A DNA stretch of 33,591 nucleotides from Micromonospora sp. H61 (GTDB lineage: Bacteria; Actinomycetota; Actinomycetes; Mycobacteriales; Micromonosporaceae): contig NZ_JAGPXY010000071.1 of NCBI RefSeq assembly GCF_018070325.1, positions 1-33,591 on the forward strand, given 5' to 3'. Below the pieces are notes generated by a model, which saw only the letters and a list, made by a program, of their open reading frames with translations, did not search any database and had not been told where the DNA came from. This document shows positions 20,787 to 29,280 of the stretch, piece after piece; within the stretch, counting starts at the first letter, position 1; each line of letters opens with the position of its first letter. Position numbers and translations under genes: made by a program.

Positions 20787-23150
20787 ATGAAAACCCGCGA
20801 CTGGCCGATCCGCTCGAAGCTGACCGCGTTGGTCGTCGCGCCGGTGACCGCGCTCCTGGCGCTGTGGATCTTCGCGACCACGCTGACGTTCGGTCCCGCC
20901 CTGAACCTGCTCTCCGCCCGCACCCTGCTGTACGACCTGGGTCGCCCCGGCGAGACAGTGGTCACCGAGCTGCAACGGGAACGCCGACTCTCGGTGGTGC
21001 AGCTCGCCGGCAAGACCGAGCTGCCCGCACTCGCCGAGCAGCGCGGGCGCACCGATCGGGCGGTCGCCGAGCTGCGCCGCCGGGTGGACGGGGAACCGCT
21101 GCGCGACGCCGCTGACGACCTGCTGGAAAGCCGGGTCGACCAGCTGGTCAACGCCCTGGCCGCGCTACCCGACGGGCGGAGGTTCATCGACGAGCGCAAG
21201 GTGGACCGGGCCGGCGCGATCGGCCTGTACAGCGGCATGGTCTCCGCGGCCTTCCAGGCGTTCGCCGGCATGGCGACCCTGACCGACCCGGACATCAACC
21301 GGCAGGCCCTGGCGCTCACCGCGCTGGGTCGCTCCCGGGAACTGCTCGGCCAGAGCGACGCGCTGCTGGCCGGCGCGCTGACCGCCGGACGGTTCGCCGA
21401 GGGGGAGCACACCCAGCTCGTGCAGGCCATCGGCAACCAACGGTGGCTCACCGAGAGCGCCGTGGCCGACCTGCCCGAGAGCAGCCGGGTCGCGTACCAA
21501 CGGTTGACCGAGAGCGAGGCGTTCACCCGGCTGCGCAGCATGCAGGACGCGCTGGTCGTGCCCAACCGGTCCGGCCGGCCGAGTGTCGACGCGGCGTCCT
21601 GGCAGGCCAGCCAGGACGCGGTGCAGCAGCAGTTGCGGGACTTCGAACTGTCCGAGGCCGACGCTCTCACCGACCGTTCGGTGCCGATGGCAGTGCGCAT
21701 CCTGGTGCGGCTGGCCGCCGCCGGCGTACTCGGGCTCGTCGCAGTGGTCGTCTCGGTGCTGGTGGCGCTGCGGGTCGGCCGCACCCTGGTCCGCCGGCTC
21801 AGCGGCGTCCGCACCGCCGCGCTGGAGCTGGCCGAGCACCGGCTGCCCGACGTGGTGGCCCGGCTGCGTCGTGGCGAGCAGGTCGACGTTGCCCGGGAGG
21901 CGCCGCCGCTGGAGTACGGCCACGACGAGATCGGCGAGGTCGGGCGGGCCTTCACCGAGGTGCAGCGCACCGCCGTCCAGGCCGCGGTGGACGAGGTCAC
22001 CCTGCGTCGTGGGCTCAACGAGGTCTTCCTCAACATCGCCCGACGGAGCCAGAGCCTGGTGCACCGTCAGCTGCACCTGCTGGACCGGATGGAGCGGCGT
22101 AGCGAGGACCCGGACGAGCTGGCCGAACTGTTCCAGGTCGACCACCTGGCCACCCGGCTGCGCCGGCACGCCGAGGATCTGGTCATCCTCGCCGGCTCCG
22201 CGCCCGGCCGGGGTTGGCGGAACCCGGTCGCGATGGTCGACCTGATCCGCGGCGCGATCTCCGAGGTCGAGGCGTACGAACGGGTGGACGTCAAGGCCGT
22301 GCAGCCGGCCGGCGTGCTGGGGCGGTCGGTCGGCGACATCATCCACCTGCTCGCCGAGCTGGTCGAGAACGCCACCGCCTTCTCCCCGCCGGACACCCGG
22401 GTCACCGTCACCGGGGCGCAGGTGGCCAACGGGTACGCCCTGGAGATCACCGATCAGGGGCTGGGCATGTCCGACGCGGCACTGGAGACCGCCAACACCC
22501 GACTGGCCAGCTCGCCCGAGTTCGACCCGGCGCAGAGCGCCCGACTCGGCCTGTTCGTGGTGGCCCGGCTGGCGGCCCGGCACGGCGTACGGGTGCGGTT
22601 GCGCTCATCCGGGGAGGGTGGCGTGACCGCCGTGGTGCTGGTCCCCGGTGACCTGGTCACCACCGAGCCACCGGCCGGCCCCGACCCCGCCACGCTCGGT
22701 ACCGCGTCGGCCGACCCGAGCCGGCGGCTGGCTCGGACGGCGCGCCGGGGCGCCGTGACCCGCCCCCGTACCCGCCCGCCGACGGCCCCGTCCGCCAGCA
22801 CGGCCCCACCCGCCCCACCCACCGGAGCGCCGACCTCGGCCATCGCGCCGGCCAATGGGCGCGAAGAGGGGTCGGCGACCCCCGACGAGCCGGACGACGA
22901 GCTGGATGGCCTGCCCCGCCGGGTGCGACGTCGTACCCCCGCAGCCCAGCCCCGGTCCACCGTCACCGACACGCCGTCGCCCCGCTCGCCGGAGGAGGTC
23001 CGCCAGGTGATGGCGGCGCTCCAGGCCGGCACGGCGCGCGGACGCGCCACCGCCATCACCCCGACGGCGCCAACCGGACCGACGGTCCCGGCGCCCACCG
23101 ACCCGCCGACGACCCCCGAACCCCCGACCGTGACTGAGAGGGACGCCTAG
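20787..23150 (+). CDS. cvnA: Conservon kinase-like sensor CvnA with nitrate/nitrite-sensing (NIT) domain
   Basis: The 787-residue membrane protein has a first helix (about 13-33) and an extracellular all-helical NIT-type sensor (about 45-300). A second helix (about 302-328), a HAMP-like linker (about 330-405), a dimerisation region with QSLVHRQLHLLDRM (His426), and a GHKL ATPase domain (about 480-620) follow. The ATPase domain shows an N-box-like LLAELVENATAFSPP (521-535) and DQGLGM (556-561). Residues 620-787 are a disordered Pro/Ala/Thr-rich tail. CvnA proteins act with CvnB-D at the membrane in a scheme likened to G-protein signalling. No response regulator is adjacent. The start at 20787 gives a proper first helix and follows CGAGG; longer in-frame starts lack support. 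The stop TAG overlaps the GTG of cvnB. Confidence 0.88.
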   Translation: MKTRDWPIRSKLTALVVAPVTALLALWIFATTLTFGPALNLLSARTLLYDLGRPGETVVTELQRERRLSVVQLAGKTELPALAEQRGRTDRAVAELRRRVDGEPLRDAADDLLESRVDQLVNALAALPDGRRFIDERKVDRAGAIGLYSGMVSAAFQAFAGMATLTDPDINRQALALTALGRSRELLGQSDALLAGALTAGRFAEGEHTQLVQAIGNQRWLTESAVADLPESSRVAYQRLTESEAFTRLRSMQDALVVPNRSGRPSVDAASWQASQDAVQQQLRDFELSEADALTDRSVPMAVRILVRLAAAGVLGLVAVVVSVLVALRVGRTLVRRLSGVRTAALELAEHRLPDVVARLRRGEQVDVAREAPPLEYGHDEIGEVGRAFTEVQRTAVQAAVDEVTLRRGLNEVFLNIARRSQSLVHRQLHLLDRMERRSEDPDELAELFQVDHLATRLRRHAEDLVILAGSAPGRGWRNPVAMVDLIRGAISEVEAYERVDVKAVQPAGVLGRSVGDIIHLLAELVENATAFSPPDTRVTVTGAQVANGYALEITDQGLGMSDAALETANTRLASSPEFDPAQSARLGLFVVARLAARHGVRVRLRSSGEGGVTAVVLVPGDLVTTEPPAGPDPATLGTASADPSRRLARTARRGAVTRPRTRPPTAPSASTAPPAPPTGAPTSAIAPANGREEGSATPDEPDDELDGLPRRVRRRTPAAQPRSTVTDTPSPRSPEEVRQVMAALQAGTARGRATAITPTAPTGPTVPAPTDPPTTPEPPTVTERDA

Positions 23151-23572
23151 TGCGGCATTCGACGAAGCAGAGCGCCGGCCTGGACTGGTTGCTCGACGAA
23201 CTGGTGCAACGGGTACCGGCCGCCCGCGAGGCGGTGGTGCTCTCCGCCGACGGCCTGCTGCTCGGCTGCTCGGCCGAGCTGGAGCGCTCCGACGCCGAGC
23301 ACCTGTGTGCGCTCGCCGCCGGCTTCTCCAGCCTCGCCCGAGGCGCCAGCCGGCACGTGGACGGCGGCCCGGTCCGGCAGACGGTGGTGGAGATGGAGGC
23401 GGCGTACCTCTTCGTCACCGCCGCCGGGCAGGGTGCCTGCCTGGCCGTGGTGAGCGACGCCGACGCGGACATCGGGCTGGTCGCGTACGAGATGGCGATG
23501 CTGGTGATCCGGGTGGGGGAGAGCCTCGCCGCGCCGGCCCGATCGGCAGCGGGTGCCGGAGATGCGGACTGA
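23150..23572 (+). CDS. cvnB: Roadblock/LC7-domain protein CvnB
   Basis: The 140-residue single-domain roadblock/LC7 protein (LDWLLDELVQRVPAAREAVVLSADGLLL and onwards) is the second member of actinobacterial conservons. Family knowledge: these proteins form dimers, bind the partner GTPase and act as a regulator or scaffold comparable to MglB. The GTG start shares one base with the cvnA stop (TAGTG), so translation is coupled. Its 3' end overlaps cvnC. There is an Ala/Gly-rich tail after residue 125. Confidence 0.9.
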   Translation: MRHSTKQSAGLDWLLDELVQRVPAAREAVVLSADGLLLGCSAELERSDAEHLCALAAGFSSLARGASRHVDGGPVRQTVVEMEAAYLFVTAAGQGACLAVVSDADADIGLVAYEMAMLVIRVGESLAAPARSAAGAGDAD

Positions 23573-23951
23573 GCCGCCCGGGCCGCAGCACGAGTGGCTG
23601 GACGGTGAAGCCGGCCCGGTGATGCGCCCGTACACGCTCACCGGAGGCCGGGTACGCTCCGCCGTCGACGATTTCAACCTGGTCGCGTTCGTGTTGGCCG
23701 GTTCGGACGTCGACGCGACAAGCCATTCGCATCTGCTGCCGGAGCACCGACGGCTGGTCACGTTGGCCCACCGGCCGGTGTCGGTGGCCGAACTGGCAGC
23801 CGAGCTGGACCTCGCGGTCGGCGTGGTCCGGGTACTGCTCGGTGATCTCCTCGCCGAGGGCCTGGTCGCGGTGCACGAGCCGCCGGCCGCCGGCATCCTT
23901 CCCGACGACGACATCCTCAAGGCGGTGGTCAGTGGACTCCGTGCGCTATGA
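23562..23951 (+). CDS. cvnC: DUF742 protein CvnC
   Basis: The 129-residue protein has the DUF742 pattern, with RPYTLTGGR near 22-30, a helix-turn-helix-like middle (VSVAELAAELDLAVGVVRVLLGDL without its ends) and a short C-terminal segment ending VVSGLRAL. It is the third member of conservons. The fold resembles a winged helix, but DNA binding has not been the accepted role. The start is uncertain: ATG at 23562 is preferred, with GTG at 23553 three codons upstream as an alternative; neither has a good ribosome site, consistent with coupling to cvnB, which it overlaps. It also overlaps the start of cvnD. Confidence 0.87.
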   Translation: MRTEPPGPQHEWLDGEAGPVMRPYTLTGGRVRSAVDDFNLVAFVLAGSDVDATSHSHLLPEHRRLVTLAHRPVSVAELAAELDLAVGVVRVLLGDLLAEGLVAVHEPPAAGILPDDDILKAVVSGLRAL

Positions 23952-24534
23952 CCAGGTGGGCACCAGCACCACCATTCCGCTGGCACTGAAGATCCTCATC
24001 GCGGGAGGCTTCGGGGCCGGCAAGACGACCTTGGTGAGCGCCCTGAGCGAGGTCCGTCCGTTGCAGACCGAGGAGGTGCTCACCGGTGCCGGGATCGGCA
24101 CCGACGACATCTCCGGCGTGGAGGGCAAGTCCACCACCACCGTGGCGATGGACTTCGGCCGGATCACCATCAACGACGACCTTCAGGTCTACCTGTTCGG
24201 CACGCCGGGCCAGGACCGGTTCTGGTTCCTCTGGGACGAGCTGGCCTTCGGCGCGCTCGGCGCCGTGGTGCTCGCCGACACCCGGCGGTTGGCCGACTGC
24301 TTCCCCTCCATCGACTACTTCGAGCAGCGGGGAATCCCGTTCGTGGTGGGCGTGAACTGTTTCGACGACTCCCGCCGGTTCAACCTGGAGACCGTACGCC
24401 GGGCGCTCGACCTGGACCCGGACGTGCCGATGGTGCTCTGCGACGCCCGGGACCGGCAGTCCGGAAAAATGGTGTTGATCTCTCTGGTGGAGCACGTCGC
24501 GCGACAGCGCGGCGAGCCGGTGCCGGCGGCCTGA
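23932..24534 (+). CDS. cvnD: Conservon GTPase CvnD (Ras/MglA-like)
   Basis: The 200-residue small GTPase has the P-loop GGFGAGKTT (25-33), a G3 motif GTPGQDRF (90-97), and VNCFDD (141-146) in the place of the usual NKxD, as is typical of conservon GTPases. No lipidation signal is visible. It is the fourth conservon gene and would cycle between GTP and GDP states under CvnA-C. GTG at 23932 is chosen over a second GTG at 23941 because AAGGCGGTGG precedes it and because relatives start with MDS. It overlaps the end of cvnC by 20 bases. Only 88 bases separate it from the next gene, with no clear terminator. Confidence 0.9.
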   Translation: MDSVRYDQVGTSTTIPLALKILIAGGFGAGKTTLVSALSEVRPLQTEEVLTGAGIGTDDISGVEGKSTTTVAMDFGRITINDDLQVYLFGTPGQDRFWFLWDELAFGALGAVVLADTRRLADCFPSIDYFEQRGIPFVVGVNCFDDSRRFNLETVRRALDLDPDVPMVLCDARDRQSGKMVLISLVEHVARQRGEPVPAA

Positions 24535-24622
24535 GATCGGGGGCCGGAAAGCCGGTTAACGGGCGGGCAACGCGGGCAGCCTCTGGTTGGATCAACGAAG
24601 GATGCCGGCGGAGGAGTTGGGC

Positions 24623-25660
24623 GTGAGCGGTCAGGGTGAGGTCGTCCACATCGGGGGTTACACAGCGCAGAGCGGCGGGCGGGGCAGCGGCATCGTCGCC
24701 GCTCGTCGCGACCCGAGGACGGGGGCGCTGACCCCGCTCGGCACTGTGGCAGTCACCCCGTCCCCCTCCTTCCTGGTGCGGCACCCCAGCCAGCCGGTGC
24801 TCTACGCGGTCAACGAGCTGACGGACGGCGAGATCAGCGCGTGGCAGGTCGGGGCGGACGGCGCGCTGGACCCGCTCGGCAGTCGGTCGACCGGCGGCGC
24901 GGAGCCGTGCCACCTGGCGGTGCTGCCCGGCGGGGGTCACCTGCTGGCGGCCAACTACGGCAGCGGCAGCATCGCGGTCTTCCCGCTCGACCCGCGGGGC
25001 CTGCCCGGCGAGCGCACCGACCTGGTGGTGCACGAGGGGCACGGCCCGGACCCGGAGCGCCAGGACCACGCCCACGCCCACATGGTCTCGCCCGGGGCGG
25101 GCCAGGGGCCGATCTTCGGCGTGGATCTCGGCACCGACTCGGTCTACCGGTACGACCTGGACGAGGCGACCGGACGACTGGTGCCGCATGCGCCGCGGAT
25201 GCGTACGAAGCCCGGCACCGGCCCTCGGCACCTGGCCCGGCACCCCGACGGACGGCGCTGCTACCTCGTAGGTGAGCTGGACGCCTCGGTGATCGCCTAC
25301 GAGCTGACCGACGACGGCGCGTTGCACCAGCGCGGGCGGGTCGAGGCGAGCGAGCGGGCCGGTCACGTCCAGCCGTCGGAGGTCGCCATCGCCCCGGACG
25401 GCCGGTTCCTCTACGTCGCCAACCGTGGGGTGGGGACCGTGGCGGTCTTCACAGTGGCCGGGGATCTGCCCGAGCTGGTGGCCGAAGTGGACACCGGCGG
25501 GGAGTGGCCTCGGCACTTCGCCCTCATCGGGGAGCACCTCTACGTCGCCGACGAGCGGGCGGACATGGTGCGGGTGTTCCGGCGCGACGCCGACACCGGC
25601 GTCCCGGAGGCGGTCGGCGAGCCGGTGCCGGTGCCGAGCCCGACGTGCGTATTGCCCTGA
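24623..25660 (+). CDS. Lactonase-type seven-bladed beta-propeller (6-phosphogluconolactonase Pgl family)
   Basis: The 345-residue protein opens with VHIGGYT and shows the repeating blades of the Pgl/YbhE lactonase family. Examples are SFLVRHPSQPVLYAVNE, PCHLAVLPGGGHLLAANYGSG, RHLARHPDGRRCYLVGE and SEVAIAPDGRFLYVANRG. The His-rich stretch QDHAHAHMVSPG (about 149-160) is a conserved active-site landmark of the family. Members hydrolyse 6-phosphogluconolactone in the pentose phosphate pathway, though some act on other lactones, so the substrate is not certain. No signal peptide. The GTG at 24623 has GGAGGAG six bases ahead; an upstream ATG at 24602 is less likely. It follows the conservon, and co-transcription is possible. 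Confidence 0.85.
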   Translation: MSGQGEVVHIGGYTAQSGGRGSGIVAARRDPRTGALTPLGTVAVTPSPSFLVRHPSQPVLYAVNELTDGEISAWQVGADGALDPLGSRSTGGAEPCHLAVLPGGGHLLAANYGSGSIAVFPLDPRGLPGERTDLVVHEGHGPDPERQDHAHAHMVSPGAGQGPIFGVDLGTDSVYRYDLDEATGRLVPHAPRMRTKPGTGPRHLARHPDGRRCYLVGELDASVIAYELTDDGALHQRGRVEASERAGHVQPSEVAIAPDGRFLYVANRGVGTVAVFTVAGDLPELVAEVDTGGEWPRHFALIGEHLYVADERADMVRVFRRDADTGVPEAVGEPVPVPSPTCVLP

Positions 25661-25808
25661 ACGATGGTTTAGAGACGTGAGGGCGACGCTGATTTGGCAA
25701 CGCCGCGAGGCCGCCTCATCACTCTGTGTTGCAAAAAAGAGGTCAACTGTTTCTCCTCCGTAACTTTAGTCCGAACGGATGTGGCAGAGACGGCACCTAG
25801 TACGCAAG

Positions 25809-27575
25809 ATGGTCACCGTGTCAGCAGGCCGTCATCGCATGCGTTCGAAACTCCACCTAGCCGCCGCCGCCGCAACGGCGGGGGTGCTCGTCGTGACGAC
25901 GGGCGCGTGGTTCGGCTACCAGGAGTTGATCCAGCCCAGCTGCTCGGGAGAGATCCGACTCGCCGTGGCGGTCGCGTCCGAACTCGCGCCAGCGGTGGAC
26001 GCCGCCGCGTCCCAGTGGGTCAAGGATGGCGCTGCGGTAGGCCCGACCTGCATCCGCGTCGACGTGTCCGCGTCCGACCCGGTCGACGTGGCGGCCGTGG
26101 TGGCGGCCAAGCACGGCGCTGTACTGGCCGGCGTGGGGCAGGCCAGTGGCACCGCCGTCAGCCCGGACGTCTGGGTGCCCGACTCCTCGACCTGGCTGCT
26201 GCGGTTGAAGAAGGACGCGACAGCGTTCGCTCCGACCAACGGCCAGTCCATCGCGCGCAGCCCGATCGTCGTCGCGATGCCCGAGCCGATCGCCACCCGA
26301 CTGGGCTGGCCGGACAAGAAGTTCAACTGGACCGACCTGCTCAAGCAGGTCAACAACACCAGCGCGCCGCTGCGCACCGGGATCGTCGAGCCGACCCGCG
26401 ACGCGGCAGGCCTGTCCGGTCTGCTCTCGCTGACCGCCGCCGCGAACAGCGCCGGCGGCGACGCCCAGCGCAACACCGTCGGCGCGCTCCGCGCACTGGC
26501 CACCGGGCGGTCCTCGCTCCGCAACGACCTGCTGGCCCGCTTCCCCACGGCGAACGACTCGACGTCCATCGCCAGCGGTCTCGGTGCGGCGGCCCTGTCC
26601 GAAGAAGACGTGATCGCGTACAACAGCAAGAAGCCGCCGGTGCCGCTCGCCGCGCTCTACATGGAGCCGGCGCCGATGCCGCTGGACTACCCGTACGCGG
26701 TGCTGCCCGGCATCGAGCCGAGCAAGGCGTCGGCGGCCAAGGTGCTGTTCGAGCTGCTCACCAGCCCGACCTTCCGTAACCGGCTCGCCGCGCAGTCGCT
26801 GCGCGCGCCGGACGGCAACTGGGGCGAGGGTTTCAAGGCGCCGCAGGGTGCTCCGAGCCCGTCCGGCGGCGCGCCGACCGCACCGGCGAACGGCGGCACC
26901 GCGGCGGGTGGCCTCGACCCGGCCGCCATCCAGCGGGTCGTCTCCAGCTGGTCGATCGCCACCCAGTCCGGTCGGATGCTCGCCGTCATCGACGTCTCCG
27001 GCTCGATGAAGGACCCGGTGCCCAGCGCCAACAACCGCAGCCGGGAGGAGGTCACCGTGGACGCGGCCCGTCGCGGCCTCGGCCTCTTCGACGACTCCTG
27101 GTCGATCGGCCTGTGGACCTTCTCCACCCAGCTGGTCGGCAACCGGGACTACCGGGAGCTGGTCCCCATCGGGCCGCTCTCCGGCCAGCGGGCCCAGTTG
27201 GAGGGCGCGCTCGCGACCGTCAAGCCCTCCAGCGGCGACACCGGCCTCTACGACACCATGCTGGCCGCGTACCAGGCGGTGCAGGAGAACTGGCAACCCG
27301 GCCGGGTCAACTCGATCGTGCTGTTCACCGACGGCAAGAACGAGGACGACAACGGCCTCAACCAGCAGCAGTTGCTCGCCAAGCTCAAGCAGATCGCCGA
27401 TCCGGAGCGGCCGGTCCAGGTCATCATGATCGGTATCGGCGAGGGCGTCAGCAAGGCAGAGCTGGAGTCGATCACCAAGGTGACCGGTGGCGACGTCTTC
27501 GTCACCAAGGACCCGAGCGAGATCGGCAGCATCTTCCTCAGCGCCATCGCACGGCGTCCGCCAGCGCCGCGCTGA
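25809..27575 (+). CDS. Membrane-anchored solute-binding-like protein fused to a von Willebrand factor A domain
   Basis: The 588-residue extracytoplasmic protein has a basic start and one helix (about 15-36), a periplasmic-binding-protein-like domain (about 45-345) with EIRLAVAVASELAPAV, and a Gly/Pro/Ala linker (about 350-375). A von Willebrand A domain (about 385-585) follows. The metal-binding MIDAS site is intact, with DVSGSM at 395-400, Thr of GDTGLYD near 478, and Asp508 in FTDGKNEDD. Such proteins bind ligands or other proteins at the cell surface; the ligand is unknown. The start is uncertain: ATG at 25809 or 25839 or, less likely, 25779; no Shine-Dalgarno is seen and TAGTAC at 25798-25803 would suit leaderless transcription from 25809. 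An AT-rich stretch (25725-25770) upstream is promoter-like. A strong terminator follows. Confidence 0.82.
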   Translation: MVTVSAGRHRMRSKLHLAAAAATAGVLVVTTGAWFGYQELIQPSCSGEIRLAVAVASELAPAVDAAASQWVKDGAAVGPTCIRVDVSASDPVDVAAVVAAKHGAVLAGVGQASGTAVSPDVWVPDSSTWLLRLKKDATAFAPTNGQSIARSPIVVAMPEPIATRLGWPDKKFNWTDLLKQVNNTSAPLRTGIVEPTRDAAGLSGLLSLTAAANSAGGDAQRNTVGALRALATGRSSLRNDLLARFPTANDSTSIASGLGAAALSEEDVIAYNSKKPPVPLAALYMEPAPMPLDYPYAVLPGIEPSKASAAKVLFELLTSPTFRNRLAAQSLRAPDGNWGEGFKAPQGAPSPSGGAPTAPANGGTAAGGLDPAAIQRVVSSWSIATQSGRMLAVIDVSGSMKDPVPSANNRSREEVTVDAARRGLGLFDDSWSIGLWTFSTQLVGNRDYRELVPIGPLSGQRAQLEGALATVKPSSGDTGLYDTMLAAYQAVQENWQPGRVNSIVLFTDGKNEDDNGLNQQQLLAKLKQIADPERPVQVIMIGIGEGVSKAELESITKVTGGDVFVTKDPSEIGSIFLSAIARRPPAPR

Positions 27576-27594
27576 TCCGACGCTCAGACGTCCA

Positions 27595-27636
27595 GGGGCC
27601 TGCCGTACCGTCGATTCGGTGTGGCAGGCCCCTTTT
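27595..27636 (+). terminator. Intrinsic terminator after the VWA gene
   Basis: GGGGCCTGCC (27595-27604) pairs perfectly with GGCAGGCCCC (27623-27632), with a further ACCG/CGGT inner stem (27607-27610 with 27617-27620), followed directly by TTTT. It is the only classical rho-independent terminator with a T-tract in the window. Confidence 0.9.
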
Positions 27637-27791
27637 CGGCCACCAGGTTGTTGAAGAAAAGTGACGGCAATACGTCGGAAGCAATCGGCAGTCATAGTTG
27701 TCAAGGCAGGATGTCGACTGTTCCGGCATAGTCGGTCCGCCTCCGGTCCGACCCGTCGGCCGGGGCCATCCTGTACAGAGTGGGAGGGCCG

Positions 27792-29273
27792 GTGAGCGTG
27801 GCGACACTGTTGACCCCCGCCACGTCGGCGGAGCCGGACGGTCGACGCGCCGGGTTGGTGGGGCGCGCCGACGAACGGTCCTACGTCCGGGTCCTGGTGG
27901 TGCTGGACACCACAGTTCTCATCATCGCGCTGCTGATCGGGTACGTCGCCCGTTTCGGTGACGACGAACCGACCGGCTCGGAGATCCCGTACGTGCTGGT
28001 CGCCCCCGGGCTGGTGTTGGCCTGGTTGATCTCGCTCAAGGCGCTCGGCTGCTACGACGACCGGGTGATCGGCTACGGGGCGGACGAGTACCGGCGGGTC
28101 AGCTCCGCCAGCCTGCGCCTGGCCGGGGCGATCGCCATCATCGGCTACATCGCCGACGTCGGCGTCTCCCGGGGCTTCCTGGGCATCTCCTTCGCGGTGG
28201 GCACCGTCGGGCTGGAGGTGGCGCGGTTCGCCGCCCGCAAGCGACTGCACCGGGCCCGCTCGGTGGGCGCCGGCTGGTCCCGCAAGGTGCTGGTGGTCGG
28301 CGACACCGCCCACGTGTTGGAGTTGGTCCACACGCTGCGCCGTGAGCCGTACGCCGGCTACCAGGTGGTGGGCGCCTGCATCCCCGACGCGCTGCTCGCA
28401 CCGGTGGCGCAGCGGCTGGGTGACGTGCCGGTGGTGGGGTCGTTCCGGGGTATCCCGGAGGCCGCCACCGCGATCGGCGCGGACACTGTCGCGGTGACCG
28501 CCTCCGGTGAGCTGACCGCGACCCGGCTGCGCCGCCTCGGCTGGCAGTTGGAGGGGACCGGCATCGACCTGGTCGTGGCACCCGCGCTGACCGACGTCGC
28601 CGGCCCGCGCATCCACACCCGCCCGGTCGCCGGCCTGCCGCTGATCCACGTCGAGGCGCCCGAGTTCCGCGGCGTCCGCAAGCTGGTGAAGGGTTTCGTC
28701 GACCGGTCCGTCTCGTCGCTGGCGCTGGCGGTGCTGCTGCCGCTGATCGCGTTCATCGCGCTGGCCATCAAACTGGACAGCCGGGGCCCGGTGCTGTTCC
28801 GACAGGTCCGGGTCGGCCGGGGCGGGCAGGAGTTCGGCGTGTTCAAGTTCCGCACCATGGTGGTGAACGCGGACGCGCTGCTCGCCGAGTTGACCGCGCG
28901 CAACGAGACCGACGGCCTGATGTTCAAGATGCGCCACGACCCCCGGGTGACCCGCGTCGGCCGGCTGCTGCGCAAGTGGTCACTGGACGAGCTGCCGCAG
29001 CTGGTCAACGTGCTGCTGGGGCAGATGAGCCTCGTCGGGCCCCGCCCGCCGCTGCCCTCGGAGGTGGCCCGCTACGACGGTGACGTGGCCCGGCGGCTGC
29101 TGGTCAAGCCCGGCATGACCGGCCTGTGGCAGGTCAGTGGCCGCTCCGACCTGAGCTGGGAGGACGGCATCCGGCTCGACCTCTACTACGTGGAGAACTG
29201 GTCCCTCGCCGCCGACCTCACCATCCTCTGGAAGACCTTCGGCGCGGTGCTGAACGGCCGCGGGGCGTACTGA
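27792..29273 (+). CDS. Polyprenyl-phosphate sugar-1-phosphate transferase (exopolysaccharide initiating enzyme)
   Basis: The 493-residue membrane enzyme has four N-terminal helices (within about 30-150), a nucleotide-binding-like cytoplasmic domain (about 165-285, VLVVGD), another hydrophobic segment (about 303-325), and the catalytic bacterial sugar transferase domain to the end. Landmarks are VFKFRTM, RKWSLDELPQLVNVLLGQMS, SLVGPRPP and PGMTGLWQVSGRSDLSW. WbaP/ExoY-type enzymes move a sugar-1-phosphate from a nucleotide sugar to undecaprenyl phosphate, the first step of polysaccharide assembly; the sugar is not predictable. No other glycosyltransferase, flippase or polymerase gene is in the window. 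GTG at 27792 follows GGGAGG; GTG at 27780 or 27798 is possible. It ends 7 bases from the convergent phosphatase gene, so the transcripts may overlap. Confidence 0.9.
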   Translation: MSVATLLTPATSAEPDGRRAGLVGRADERSYVRVLVVLDTTVLIIALLIGYVARFGDDEPTGSEIPYVLVAPGLVLAWLISLKALGCYDDRVIGYGADEYRRVSSASLRLAGAIAIIGYIADVGVSRGFLGISFAVGTVGLEVARFAARKRLHRARSVGAGWSRKVLVVGDTAHVLELVHTLRREPYAGYQVVGACIPDALLAPVAQRLGDVPVVGSFRGIPEAATAIGADTVAVTASGELTATRLRRLGWQLEGTGIDLVVAPALTDVAGPRIHTRPVAGLPLIHVEAPEFRGVRKLVKGFVDRSVSSLALAVLLPLIAFIALAIKLDSRGPVLFRQVRVGRGGQEFGVFKFRTMVVNADALLAELTARNETDGLMFKMRHDPRVTRVGRLLRKWSLDELPQLVNVLLGQMSLVGPRPPLPSEVARYDGDVARRLLVKPGMTGLWQVSGRSDLSWEDGIRLDLYYVENWSLAADLTILWKTFGAVLNGRGAY

Positions 29274-29280
29274 CCACCGC

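Noticed and set aside
23281..23292. GGAGCGCTCC, resembling the core of a CebR box
   Set aside because: It lies inside the cvnB coding sequence, the outer bases do not match, and no promoter is near.
25661..25808. Possible riboswitch ahead of the VWA gene
   Set aside because: The stretch is AT-rich and structured only weakly; I see none of the conserved blocks of known actinobacterial riboswitches. It is better read as a promoter region.
25857..28937. A 1026-residue reverse frame over the VWA and sugar transferase genes
   Set aside because: It is antisense to two genes with clear domains and spans the T-tract terminator.
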